Source: Phaffia rhodozyma
Taxonomy: Eukaryota > Basidiomycota > Tremellomycetes > Cystofilobasidiales > Mrakiaceae
DNA length: 64,000 bases
NCBI GenBank assembly: GCA_014706385.1
Contig: JACGZH010000003.1
Location: 310,001-374,000 of the forward strand
Direction: 5' to 3'
In this document: positions 53,860 to 64,000 of the stretch, one piece after another
How the letters are laid out: each line of letters starts with the position of its first letter
How positions within the stretch are numbered: the stretch's first letter is position 1
Made by a program: the position numbers and the translations under genes
Notes under the pieces: model-generated
Database searches by the model: none
The model's input: only the letters and a program-made list of their open reading frames with translations
What the model was told of the DNA's origin: nothing

Positions 53860-55041
53860 TCATGCTCCCCAGAATCTGTTGGAAATATAGACAAATATTG
53901 CGCGTCAGAAGGAGACCGAAGTGTCTTGGTGTGTGAAGCGAGGATGATGAGAAACAAATTCAAAAGAGGAACAAACCCTTTTCGCTTGGTGAAGCACATC
54001 CACCATTTACTCGGAACCGTCGCCTGATGACCTCTTTCGGTTTTGATCGTCCAGAAAAAAAATCGAGATAGAGGTTCAAGAAGCGTTGGTACATCATCAG
54101 CGATGCATGGCGCATTGGTAGCAACAGAGAGAAAAGCTAGAGTGGGCAACATACTCATTGTCTGTAGGATACAGGTGATCGAGTAGCCGAAGGACGACTT
54201 CCTGTCTTGCCTGAGTAAGATACGACCTGAGATGATCTGTTGCAAACAAGACGGTCAGAAGATACCAGCCGATCTGATGGTTAGTACTTGTTTCGTGTGA
54301 AGAATGAAAGAAAAACTAGGCTGAAGGGGAAAAGAAGATATCTGAACGGACCGGCGTCGACCGAGTTGGCGGGCGGGGCGTACATCGAGTTGAGCGGGAA
54401 GGTAGCGTCTCCAGGGAGAGCGAACGAGTCTAGGGCGAGAGTGCCGAGGACTTTTTTGGCTTCTGCCGGTGCAAGAGCTGACCGATGAGAGGCCACCTTG
54501 GAAAGAACCTCGGAGATGAAGAGGGTGAGGTAGATGAGCAGCCTGTCGGCTGGTCCATTGAGCTCGAAATTTCGGAACAGGCAGTTTGCTCTGAACAGGG
54601 AAATGGCTTCGTCGATGATGTCTGGAGACGAAGAGTCGGCTGAATGGCACGGTATTGCGTATTCGTATGAGTAGGGTGAAAACGAGGCAAAGAATCAAAG
54701 TAACATGGGGTGTGATGTCAGAGGGGACAGGAAAACAGGCTTTACGGAGGAAGCTAGGTTGCAAGGAAAGAACAGATAAGGAAAAACGCGACTGGACGAA
54801 CCCAAAGGAGCTGGGCCTCTGAACCGAGTCTTGAGAGGAAGGATGGAGGTGTTACCGACTAGACGAACGTCGTCGAGTTCGTTGAATGCAGAGTGATAGG
54901 CCTGACGAGGTTCGTTACGATTGAGCGACGAGGAGGTGTCGATTGTAGATGAACGAAAGGGAGTTAGGGAGAGAGATCAGACTCGGGGAGAAAACAAAGA
55001 TGGATGACGGAAAGGACTTTGACAAGAGAACTCACAGGCAT
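53860..55041 (-). CDS. ARC18: Arp2/3 complex subunit 3 (ARPC3 / Arc18)
   Basis: Subunit of the Arp2/3 actin-nucleating complex (p21-Arc). The start at 55041 gives only MP before gtgagt; exon 2 then begins AYHSAFNELDDVRLVGNTSI, with LPLKTRFRGPAPLG. Later exons give DIIDEAISLFRANCLFRNFE, GPADRLLIYLTLFISEVLSK, and DSFALPGDATFPLNSMYAPP followed by ANSVD. Then SYLTQARQEV-like sequence leads to SKWWMCFTKRK. Each block aligns with the human protein in order (AYHSxF, LPLKTRFRGPAP, ADRxLIYxTLxISE, FPLNxxYxxPAN, KWWxCFxKR). The last exon is only a few residues; the phase-consistent reading ends at 53860. The tiny first exon explains why no open frame shows the true start. Confidence 0.92.
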
Positions 55042-56124
55042 AGCTGTTTTCGATCTAAGTAGCTGGTCGAACGGTCTGTTCTCTGTCTCGGATGGCCTGT
55101 GAACGAAAGGAAGGAGAGAAAGTACGAGCAAGCGTTGAGATGGAGAAGGGCGAAGGAGAGGACTGAGCGTGTGCGGCGTAAGGGTTGGGTAGCCAGGAAG
55201 CTGACTAAGCAGCATGGGCACCTGACTAGTCTACACAGCCCTCAGGGTACCTAGCCATTTTCCGAAGCCACGTTACGTAGCCATTTCACGCAGCCACCTC
55301 ACGGCATCTAGATTCCGATCACACGTGTCATATTGGAATAGAAACAAGGTCGGGTTGGAAACCAATGAATTGATGCCGGCGAAAAGCCGGAGACCGACTG
55401 CTGCGCATTTGTGCCTATGCCGACTAAGCCTACGTTGCCTCCTCTGTCCACGCTTCCACGCCTGGCCGGAATACAGTTTACCCCACATTCGGAGCAGTAA
55501 CTCATTTCACCCCGCATTCCCCACAGCTACCCTAAATCTCATTAACACTCCATCCCACGAAGCACACATGGTCTAGCACGCTGCGCGCGGCCAGGTGGCC
55601 CAGAGGGTGCCTGTGTGCCTCCATATGCCTATTGTGCCTTGACACTCACCCAGGCTCAGGCACCCCCCCCTTGTTCCTGGCCGTCCCCCCGGAACGAAAA
55701 GTCGATCAACCGTGTTACCCCACTGGACGTTCTCTCGTTGACAATCACGACTCGCTTCCTTTGCTCTTTCTCTCGAAAAGACAACCTACTTCTCCGTCCT
55801 TGCGTTCTTTCCTCCTTCGATCAGTGTCCAGAGGAGAATCCATCGAGAGAAGAGAGACCGGAAAGGAATAGTAACCAGCCAACCAAAACAGGAGGCCTCA
55901 GGGTGCTTCTCAGTCTTACACACTTCTCCCTGCTAAACCAAAAAAAAAAGAAGAAAAAAAACCGCACGGACAAAGGAGAAAACCCACCTTCTCACCCACA
56001 CCCACCGTTTCCCTCTCCCCCGCTTTTCCGTGTTCATCCTATCAAGCCACATCCACATCCACTCACTCTCACACCATCTTCCCATCTCATCCTTTCACCT
56101 TGGTTTCCTTTCTTCCGATATCAC
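55042..56124. promoter_or_regulatory. Divergent promoter region of ARPC3 and the MYB factor
   Basis: A 1.08-kb spacer. Near 55250-55305 there are three loose copies of an AGCCA(C/T)-containing phrase. Toward the MYB start it is C/T-rich, with an A-rich run near 55940-55960 and a long C/T leader to 56124. The open frame at 55615-56289 merges leader with MYB exon 1, and only its end is coding. Confidence 0.55.
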
Positions 56125-59100
56125 ATGCCTCCCGATCCATCGAAGCCTGCCTCGACATACCGAGAAAGGGTGTTTTGGACACCCGAAGAGGATGCTCTCT
56201 TGCTCAAACTGGTCGCTATCCATGGTGAGTACCCAGAGTTTGTTCCGCAGCGTGATGCCCGGGAGGAGCCAGTGTTGCTTCCTGCTTGAAGTTCTTTCGA
56301 CTGGAGCTGCCCATTGGCGCATTCATTCGTTCAAAATCAACATGTCCTGCTCCGCTTGTCTTGTTTCCGTCGGAATCTGATAGAAGTTTCAACCAAGGCT
56401 CCCTCTTTAGAAGAGGGCGTTTCGTGTCCATATGACTAACACCTAAATCTTGATCTGCTGCACTCGTTCTTCCTTCAGGTAGTCAAAGAGGCAAAGACAG
56501 CAAATGGCCCATCGTGGCCGCCGCTCTGGAGGGTCGTAACATTAAGGTGGGTTCTTTGTTCGTTTCTGACTTCCAGTCGAGCTCTCTTCCGCGCTTACAG
56601 TGTCTCACCTCGGGATGTATGCGTCATGTCTGTTTGTTTTTGTCTTCCTGCTGCTTCTTCACCTCCATATCTTCACCAGGACTGTCGTAAACGATACTTT
56701 CACTCGCTCGCTCCGAATCTAAAAAAGGGACGTTGGTCAAAGGAAGAGGACCGTTTGCTCTTGGAAGGGTTGGAAAAGCTTGGACCGGTATGGTACAAGG
56801 TGGGTCTCGATATTTTCTAATTCGCATACAATCCGCCTTCTGCGTCGCCTCTTTTGGTCGCAAGGAAGACCTTCCACCTTGAAGGTGTGTTAGTCAGCAT
56901 GCTGATCTGATGTTACCTCGGATGTATCGGTCAGATTGCTCAAATGATTCCAGGCAGAAAGGATGACCAATGTGCCAAACGTTGGAAAGAAGTGTTGGAC
57001 CCCAGTTTATCAAAGGTTCGTCACACCCCTCAATTGCCCTCCACCTATTTCCTTCCATCCGTCCACTCTGACGACCGCGTTCATTTCACTTTTCGTCCTC
57101 ACCTCCACAGGGTCAGCCATGGTCCAAAGAAGAAGACGAATCCCTTCTTTCGCTGTTCGAAACGACTGGTCCCAAGTGGCAACTGATCGCCAAGTCCTTA
57201 CCAGGTCGAACAGGTCTTTGCTGTCGAAACCGATGGAGAAAGTTCAAGGGTGACGAAAAAGTTGCGGCGAATCTGTTAGAGGTCGAGGAACAACAGAAAA
57301 AGACAGGTGGTAATGCCGGTGGTACCCGAAGCTTCCCAGAAGGTGGTCGAGGCAGACGAAGCGTCAGCTTTACAGATAGAGATCCCGCTTCGCGTAATGC
57401 ATCCAAAGGATCTGTGACCAAAGACCCGAAAGACGAACATGGCAACAACGGTAGGGATAGCATGCTCGGTCTAATGACCAGTCATCAAGATGGTTCACCC
57501 TCCAGAGACTCGATGTCCTCCTCCCAGTTCAGTGAACTCCGGCCGTCAAGCTCCCGACTAGGAAGCGAAAACCAACCGTCTCCCTTCGAAGGCCTACTCG
57601 ACCTTCAGTTCCCACCTTCGGCCGGCCCGTCCGGTAGTAATTCATCATTTCCTCACATGTTTGATCCTTTACCGCCACATCTTAAGCCGTCCGACCGAAC
57701 TCACCCGTCAGACTCGTCCGCTCGATCCAATGGGGTCCTCGCCTTCAACATGTCCATTTTCGACAATCCGTCTCAGTCGTCATCTTCCACGTCCACGCAA
57801 CATCAACAGCCTCCTCATCATCATCACCAGGTCGACCTTCCTTCTTTTAACTCACTCGGTCAGCAACAGTCGTCTTACAACCGGGCCGAAACTCCTTCAT
57901 CAATCCTGTCAAACTCATCTAACCGGACAAGAACGCCCACAGCCTCGGATGGGCTTCTCTTCTCCAGAGACCTCGGTGCTCGGCTGAACGCGATCGACGA
58001 GGACTTCCCCAGAGAGAGGTTCAACGTGAATGATTCCGGGAATGACCACCGGTCAGACATGTCGCCCGATGCTCGCCTTGGGACCAATCGGCACAGCAAC
58101 GGCACCAGCAACCGAACAAACTCGGGCGGAGGCGGAGGAGGTGGACCGAACTGTCTGTCAAACATACAACATGGTCCGTTCGCCCATCTGCTCCATCCAG
58201 ATAGTCATCATTTAGGTCCGAATGGAGGGACGGTGAGTGCTGGATCCTCACCTGCTTTTGTTTCAGGCTCTTCACCTGGCGGAACAGGAATCTCTCCTTC
58301 GACCACCAACAATTCTGCCGGCGGCGGAGGCCAAGGCGGTGGTGGAATCGACAACAATGGCGCACCTCCGAGCGGTCCGGGATCTGATGCGTTCTCAACG
58401 CCTGCTTGGGACGCACTGAATTCACAGAACGGCAACACAAAACTCCCACCGATGGCCTCGACTCCCAGCTCTGGGCACACGAATTCAACAACGACAACTT
58501 CCCAGAGCGCAGCCCCTCATTTCCAAGAGACTCTCGACGCAGATTGCAACCCAACCTGGGTCCAGTCCTTCCTAGCCTCACTTCACCACCCATCGGCATC
58601 TCTTCCGCCCTCTGCGCTGAACTCGCCCGTCTTCACAGGAGCATGGGAAGGTGGTCTGTTCTCCGCACCGCCTTCGCCCCAGAAGCATCTCTATCTTCAC
58701 CTGCCGGCATTAGCCGAAGAGGATACTGAGATGCTGCCACCGTCGGTGATGGATGGAAGCATGCCTCCTCCGTCGAGTACAGCCAGGCTCAACAAGAACC
58801 AGTCGACGTCTTCCAACCAACAACGACAACAGCAGGGCCAGCAATCCGGCTTCAACGGCTCGAATCAACAAAACTCTTTCTCAACCTTATCTTATAACAA
58901 CAACAATAGCAGTAGCAGTAGCAGCAGCAATAACAACACTAGCAGTAACTCGCTCAATTTGAGTAGTAGTCCTTACCCACCTCCTCGTTCGACATATCCC
59001 AATCCTTCTCTCTCGGACAACAACAATAACAAACAGTTTCAATCCGCTCCTCCGTCGATACCAGTAGCCCAGCAGCAACCGGTCTTGCAATCATCGTCAT

Positions 59101-59300
59101 ACCCACAAGCCTCCTCGCAGCCTCCGCCACAGCAGTATGCTGTTCCTCCATTGCCGTACCTGACCTGGGATCCTCGTCCGGCAGAAGAACAACTGATTCC
59201 AAGTCCGATGGTCCTCGTGCCCGCTTCAGTTCTGGCAGGCTTGATCGAACGGGCAAGCATGGTTGATGCCGATGGCAGACCGACTGGCAGGAGACGCTGA
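56125..59300 (+). CDS. Three-repeat (R1R2R3) MYB transcription factor with a Ser/Gln/Asn-rich tail
   Basis: Nuclear DNA-binding protein. The start at 56125 gives MPPDPSKPASTYRERVFWTP. R1 runs from FWTPEEDALLLKLVAIHG, via an intron, to KWPIVAAALEGRNIKDCRKR. R2 is KGRWSKEEDRLLLEGLEKLG to IPGRKDDQCAKRWKEVLDP. R3 is QPWSKEEDESLLSLFETTGP to LPGRTGLCCRNRWRKFKGD. Each repeat has the spaced tryptophans (or substitute) and the R.RW recognition helix. Four introns split the repeats; the remainder is one 640-codon exon. The tail has His, Gln, Ser, Gly and Asn runs, then a Pro-rich end (LPYLTWDPRPAEEQLIP) and VPASVLAGLIERASMV at the C-terminus. It resembles c-Myb/Bas1-type three-repeat proteins; the true orthologue is unclear. 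Confidence 0.88.
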
Positions 59301-59809
59301 CCCGAAAGAGACAAGACTGGGAATGAAAAGAACCGGGGAAAGAATTGGGATCGAGATCGGCGACCCGAGTTGGTTCGAAAAGGTGGGAACACGCGCAAAG
59401 GTGGTTGTCGTAGTTGTTGCCAAGCAGATGAAAACCCAGGAATCTATCGCCTATCCGTCATAGAAAGAGTGGAAGAAAACGAAAAAGAGAATCTTGCTGT
59501 TCTCATGCTGTGCTCGTGCTTTCATTGATAGTAGTCCCGTTCATGCTCATATTCATCCTTTCTCTTGCCCTTTTACCTTCAGCTCTTGTTTGTTCACTCT
59601 ATCTCTGTTTCCTCTCTTTCTTTCTCTCTCTTTTCGGGCTTTTTGCTTTCTTTCCCTTCTCTCTCGCCTTCTTCACTCTCATCAGTGTTGTTTGTCGTCT
59701 TTCTATCCCTTTTTTCCTTCTTTGTAACTCAAAGGAAGAGACACACTTTTCTCATCAGATCTTATTCTTTGATGTGCCTCTTCTTTCTTTCTCTCCTTTT
59801 CAGTGTATG

Positions 59810-59840
59810 CGCGTGTGTGTGTGTGCGTGTGCGTTTGTGT
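59810..59840. repeat. Imperfect (GT)n run
   Basis: GT/GC alternating purine-pyrimidine stretch in the T/C-rich spacer downstream of the MYB gene. Short and impure. Confidence 0.8.
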
Positions 59841-60374
59841 TTTATATCTTGTTCCTTCATAGATATCGGTTTCAAAGCACACCATCTCCATCTCCCACTT
59901 CTTCACCATCTCTTTTTCATAGTTTCCGTCCTCTTTTTCACGTTCGTCTTGGCTTTCCCTTATTTTCCATCTTCGGTTTCAACATCGTCTTTCACTTGAA
60001 GGACAAGTAGGGGAATATCCATCATATACATACATCAACATCAACCTTAACATTAACATTATTTACTCAGACTCTGTCCCACTTAATATCCAACTTTAAT
60101 TCAATTCCCTTTTCTTGACGATTCTCACCTTTGTTTCTGACTTTCCTGTTTTGCCATGCCTCAAATTCTATTGTCCTATCACTGCACATATTCAACCAAC
60201 CTCCCTAGCCTTCTCCCATCCACACATTCTTCTCTCACGAGCTTTCTCTCCATCTCTGTGATCGACCGCGGTGTTTTCCTCTTCCTCTGTTTACTCATAG
60301 CAAGAGGGAAAGATCAATATATCTGTTCGTTCTAAAGAGAAAAGCTCCTTCAAGTCGTCCTTCCACTCTCAGAA

Positions 60375-60426
60375 ACACACACACATACATATACACATAC
60401 ATATATACATACATATACACATACAC
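60375..60426. repeat. (CA/TA)n dinucleotide repeat block
   Basis: CA repeats passing into ACATAC/ATAT units, about 50 bp, in the same spacer. Likely length-variable. Confidence 0.85.
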
Positions 60427-60996
60427 GAATTTATTTGGATACGTTTTCACTGATCATGACGTCTTCAACTTGGTTTATAATTCATGTTCAGATACGCAAC
60501 GTGCGGGTCGTCCTAAAAAGGGCGAGTGAAAGAAAGAGATCGTAAAAACGGAAAGAATGTTATATGTAAAACGGTGTCACAGTGAAAAAGATGGAAGAGA
60601 AATAAGAAACATATGAGGTAAGAAGAGATGGTACGAAGTGAGGAGGCAAATGTAGAAATGATCGGTCTATGCGTACGAGCCGGGCAGGGTTACAAGGATA
60701 CTGAAGATAGGAAAAGAAATACGGGTCATAACAAGCAGAGGTTTAAGATACATATGAGAACGCGGACGAATGAAGAGGTTCCAGGGATAAAAGGTAAAAG
60801 ACATATACACAATTCATATCGCACAAGAGAGTGAACGAAGAGAGTTGGTTCTGGACGAATGCGACCAAGAAAGGCATCGAAGCGGAAGAAGATGAAGAAG
60901 ACGTCAATCTATATATGCGCCATAACTCTCGAGTTCTTCTCCTGAAGACTCACGTATTCAGGACCAATACAGATGGGACAGAACAAAGGAAGATTC

Positions 60997-61666
60997 TCAA
61001 TACGAAGGCCTGACAGCTTGCTGTCGGGCTCGAAGGGACGACTCTCTTTCATCGGCCGCTTGAAGACGAGCCTCAAGTTCTTGTAGCTCAAGTGTCATCT
61101 TGGAGGTGAGTGTTTTTCTTTTGAGTAAAGAGGAAAGAACAATTGAGACCACAAGCGAGAGAGAAGGTGTCAGTTTTGAGCGTTTGTATCCTGCGCTCCC
61201 TTCCTCTGTCTTCAGGTAAAACCCGTCAAGGGGAGGCGAAACAAGGGAACACTACTCTAGGCGATAGCGACATTCTCATCTCACACAACCAGACACAAAG
61301 ACAAAGGAACTTAAGAAGGAAAGGAGAAAGAGATACTGACCTCTTCTCCACGTCCAGAGCGAGTCTATCCACCTTTTCCTTCTCTCTTCTCTCTTCCTCG
61401 TTCCCCTGTGCCTGAAAGTTCTCTCTCCCTCTCATACCGGAACTGAATTGTGAACCTACGCCAGAGTCCAGTGAATCTCCACTAGTATCAGCATCCAAGA
61501 ACTCTGCCCATTCTTCACCGAGCAGCGAGGATCCCAAGACCGAGCCAGACCCGAGTCCGGTATCTCGACCGATCGTTCCTAGCATAGGAGGTCCGTCCGG
61601 GGTGTCAGGTATGGCTACAGAGGTCATGTTTGGGGTAGAAGTGTATCTAGCCTGGAGTTCGGGCAT
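60997..61666 (-). CDS. Unrecognised small protein with acidic region and C-terminal coiled coil
   Basis: At least two exons. The first visible one, from an ATG at 61666 (MPELQARYTSTPNMTSVAIP), carries PDGPPMLGTIGRD, an acidic Asp/Ser stretch (EWAEFLDADTSGDSLD), and a charged helix (EEERREKEKVDRLALDVEK). After an intron (about 61340-61100) the last exon reads MTLELQELEARLQAADERES and ends RARQQAVRPSY at 60997. The two charged helices join into a likely coiled coil. An upstream exon is possible because an acceptor-like cag lies just before 61666. I do not recognise the family. It might also be the far 3' end of the neighbouring minus-strand gene, but the 670-nt gap would be an unusually long intron here. 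Confidence 0.55.
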
Positions 61667-62340
61667 ATATCTGTTGGTGATCGTTTGGTCCTTTGAGTAT
61701 CAACACGATAGGGGTGGTTTTCTGAGGTCGATTGAAGCAGAAGCAGGGTTATGTGCCAAGGGAACAAAAGAATCGAGACACTTGCAAACACAAAGATGAA
61801 GAGAGATGGCAGTTTGTACGTCCAGGCGGAAGAATTTCAGGGGCTGATTATGTAACAGGGGTCAGGATGGCCCCGCTAAGTGTTTCACCCTCGTTTACTT
61901 GCAGTCTTGGCCCCAAATCCTCATATTGTTCTTTGCCTCTCTTTTTTCTTTTCTTCTTGTAATCAACGATGGAGTTGGAGGTGACACTTGGAGCCGAGAG
62001 CAAAGAGAGGAAATGATGTCACGAAGCAAAGCTTAGTTTGATTAAGGGAATCCGATGAATAGTTGATACTGCTACAAATGAATGAGATGGATGTAGGAAA
62101 GGAAACTGTAAATTGAGCGAGCGAAAAGGGGAGGGGATAGATAGATCGAAGAACAGGCAAAAGAGAAAACGGAGGCAAGGAGAGGGCGAGAACGTCTAGT
62201 GGACAGAATAGAGAAGCGTTCGATGCAACAAACGTCTTGATGACGGTAGGAGGAAGGAAGGAAACCCAAGAGGACGAAGGACGAAAAGAAGGAAATAACA
62301 AGATGGCCAGATCAATCAACGGCTCCTCATTCTTTTCTTG
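61667..62340. other. Spacer between the nucleotidyltransferase gene and the small minus-strand gene
   Basis: Minus-strand pyrimidine-rich sequence, typical of a promoter and leader in this genome, with only shadow frames. No gene is seen. Confidence 0.5.
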
Positions 62341-64000
62341 CTACTTGTCCGACTTTTCTCGTCGCCTGCCTCCTCCTCGTCCGCCTCCGCCACCTCTAGA
62401 ATCATGTCTCACACCCTGCCTCATCGTAGCGACGAATCTAGGCTGACAGACCTCTCTGAGGAAGGAGCCGCCTTGTTCAAGAATATGGTAGGCCCTGGCG
62501 AACTCTTCCTTTAGCAAGATAGCTGTGGGCACGTTGATGACACCTGTACAATTCTGATTGAATGCGATGGAAGGAATGTCGGCCAGGCAAGTCAGTTGTT
62601 TATCACGCTAGAGAAAATGTACTAGCCAAGGAAAGAGATAAACCTTGTCGATGATGAATGGATCCTGAACGACCAACGCGTCGTTAATCCACCTCGAATG
62701 TGGGATCTGTGCGGCTAACTGACGTTCCCTCTCCCTAGTTTCTTCATCCATTCTCTCCAGTTCATCCTTAGTTGCCGCTGCTGCAGCCTGGCCGAAGGGA
62801 AACTCTCTACGGACTGTTCCACCGTGCAAGACGCTGCTAAGACATCTACTCCAATCCCAAGCCCTCACAGCCGATTCCACCCCCACGGCAGGATCGATAT
62901 TTATTCGTGGCGATTGTTCGCCGTACCATTGGAAAAATCGTTTGACAAGCTCACCCACATCGACTTGCAAGTTTAGATCCTTCCATTCGTCGACCTCCTC
63001 CTGAGACATTCCTGGCATATCCGGCCCGTCCTCCTCGCCCGCTCCGCTTTCCCGGCCGACGGGGGCAAATGTAGTGTCTAGCTTGTCGGCCTTGTCTCTT
63101 TTAAGAAATCCTCTGATCCAAATCTCAGCTGGAGGCACGCCTAATCGATCGATCAACTCGGGTGATTGCAGATTGGGTAGAAGTTGACAAGATTGCATAT
63201 ATGATACGCAGAGCAGGTTGAGTGTATATGAAGAGAACGTCGGATGACCACTTCGGCCGGAGCTGTCAAGTGCAAGACAGAACGAGGGAAGAAAGAGATA
63301 GCTTTGAGCCTCTTGCAAGTTGTTTCTGCGTGGGAAGAAACCAGCCACTTACGCGTCATTGATCTTTCTCGATTTGGCCCAATGCTTGACGGCATGCAAC
63401 AGCGGCCGGAGCGTATACGGCGCGAGAAGGCAGTATGAGAGAATCAACGATGTGTTGTACACTCCGCCTAAATCATTCACACTTCAGAAACGAGGCGAAG
63501 AAGAAAAGGTCGAGGCGCGATGTGAGATGGAAGACTATAAGAGAATCTGATGGTCAATGTGAAAATGAGATACTTACTTCATGTCAACCTCGATGTCCGT
63601 CGTGGGATCCCGAAACTTCACTATAACATGGACGAAGGAGAAGGCACCAAATGAACAATGTTGAAAGATCAATGGACAGGTGAAGAAAAAATACACGTAC
63701 CTATAGGTGTCTTTGCGAAGGCGATAGCGGTGACGTCCATCATACCTCCTTTTGCTTTAAGCATGTATGCCAAGTCGTACATGTTGTAAATTGTATTTCC
63801 TTTTGGCTTCTTGGTGAGATCGAAGTTTCGATAACCTTGCGGGTGCTCTTGGTCCTAGATGAGGCCAGCGGATCGGAGAGAAAGGAAAAAGTCAGACAAA
63901 GAAGGGTAAGAGAGGTAAGAGGGGCGAGAGAAGCAAGAAGATGGAAACGTACAACTACACACAGATCCATATCACTCTTATCTCCATCTACTCCGATGGC
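62341..64000 (-). CDS. Cid1/Trf4-type nucleotidyltransferase (non-canonical poly(A)/poly(U) polymerase), N-terminus outside the window
   Basis: Adds A or U tails to RNA 3' ends. The window edge cuts into the catalytic region: AIGVDGDKSDMDLCV supplies the SDxD-like metal-binding pair. Next come YDLAYMLKAKGGMMDVTAIA, KFRDPTTDIEVDM (the third-Asp strand), and NTSLILSYCLLAPYTLRPLL followed by AVKHWAKSRKIND. The PAP-associated part follows: SCQLLPNLQSPELID, VGELVKRFFQWYGEQSPRIN, IVQDPFIIDK-like sequence and TGVINVPTAILLKEEFARAY. The frame ends after a Gly/Arg-rich segment (GGGGGRGGGRRREKSDK) at 62341. A donor-like gtgtga at about 62413 could remove that Arg/Gly tail. Order and spacing fit the Cid1/TUTase family. 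Which subfamily, and whether A or U is added, cannot be told. Confidence 0.85.

Larger units (their letters stand above)
59301..60996. other. Long intergenic spacer, convergent 3' ends
   Basis: About 1.7 kb with no supportable gene. From about 59490 to 60300 the plus strand is heavily T/C-rich, giving long low-complexity frames such as 59510-60010 that look non-coding. A GT-rich run is at 59810-59840, and CA/TA dinucleotide repeats at 60375-60426. The rest, to the minus-strand stop at 60997, is purine-rich and unremarkable. A non-coding transcript cannot be excluded. Confidence 0.55.

Noticed and set aside
55615..56289. 224-codon frame as a longer MYB N-terminus
   Set aside because: The part before 56125 is C/T leader with a poly-Lys run from an A tract; the MYB repeat begins right after the ATG at 56125.
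59510..60010. 166-codon plus-strand open frame
   Set aside because: Low-complexity Phe/Ser/Leu product caused by T/C-rich spacer; no start context, homology or splice partner.

Overview
This window is an ordinary, gene-dense chromosome segment from a basidiomycete fungus. Genes are intron-rich: most have 3-12 short GT...AG introns of roughly 60-150 nt. Intergenic gaps are mostly 200-1,000 bp, arginine is often written CGA, and the products are fungal-type proteins (Usv101-like zinc finger, HAM1-like lipid-binding protein, GID4, Hos2-type deacetylase). I infer a yeast-like Tremellomycete, with the Phaffia/Xanthophyllomyces group (Cystofilobasidiales) a reasonable guess; sequence alone does not prove this. 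I see no transposon, IS element, CRISPR array, rRNA, convincing tRNA or viral remnant.

Layout, left to right. 1-5.5 kb: 3' end of an unrecognised plus-strand gene, an unrecognised five-exon minus gene (960-3928), and an SDR oxidoreductase (4422-5460). 5.5-21.2 kb: dolichol kinase SEC59 (+), spliceosomal SF3A1/PRP21 (-), mitoribosomal mL60 (+), an Mpv17/PMP22 protein (-), GID4 (+), PER1/PGAP3 (-) and SPC1 (+). 21.5-32.9 kb: an aldo-keto reductase (+), NAD(P)H-hydrate dehydratase (-), a highly expressed HAM1-like protein (+), BCD1 (-) and a small membrane protein (+). 33.5-50.5 kb: a C2H2 transcription factor (-), PRP4 kinase (-), MCM7 (+), nucleoporin NDC1 (-) and OTU1 deubiquitinase (+). 50.9-64 kb: Hos2-type histone deacetylase (+), ARPC3 (-), a three-repeat MYB factor (+), a small unknown gene (-) and a Cid1/Trf4-type nucleotidyltransferase (-, cut by the window end).

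Neighbours mostly alternate between divergent and convergent pairs, so many promoters of 200-1,000 bp are shared. The products are mainly housekeeping: RNA processing (SF3A1, PRP4, BCD1, the nucleotidyltransferase), ER and secretory function (SEC59, PER1, SPC1, OTU1), mitochondria (mL60, Mpv17 family), replication (MCM7), nuclear envelope (NDC1), chromatin and transcription (HOS2, MYB, C2H2), actin (ARPC3) and protein turnover (GID4, OTU1). They do not form one pathway or a biosynthetic cluster.

I found no undescribed multi-gene system. The points most worth a second look are a GID4 whose substrate-receptor fold carries a long acidic insertion, two identical palindromic MCB-type sites 21 bp apart upstream of MCM7, three unrecognised proteins, an almost abutting SDR/SEC59 start arrangement, and a possible extra 5' coding exon of the C2H2 factor. 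Exon boundaries were read by eye; starts and stops are more reliable than some internal junctions.
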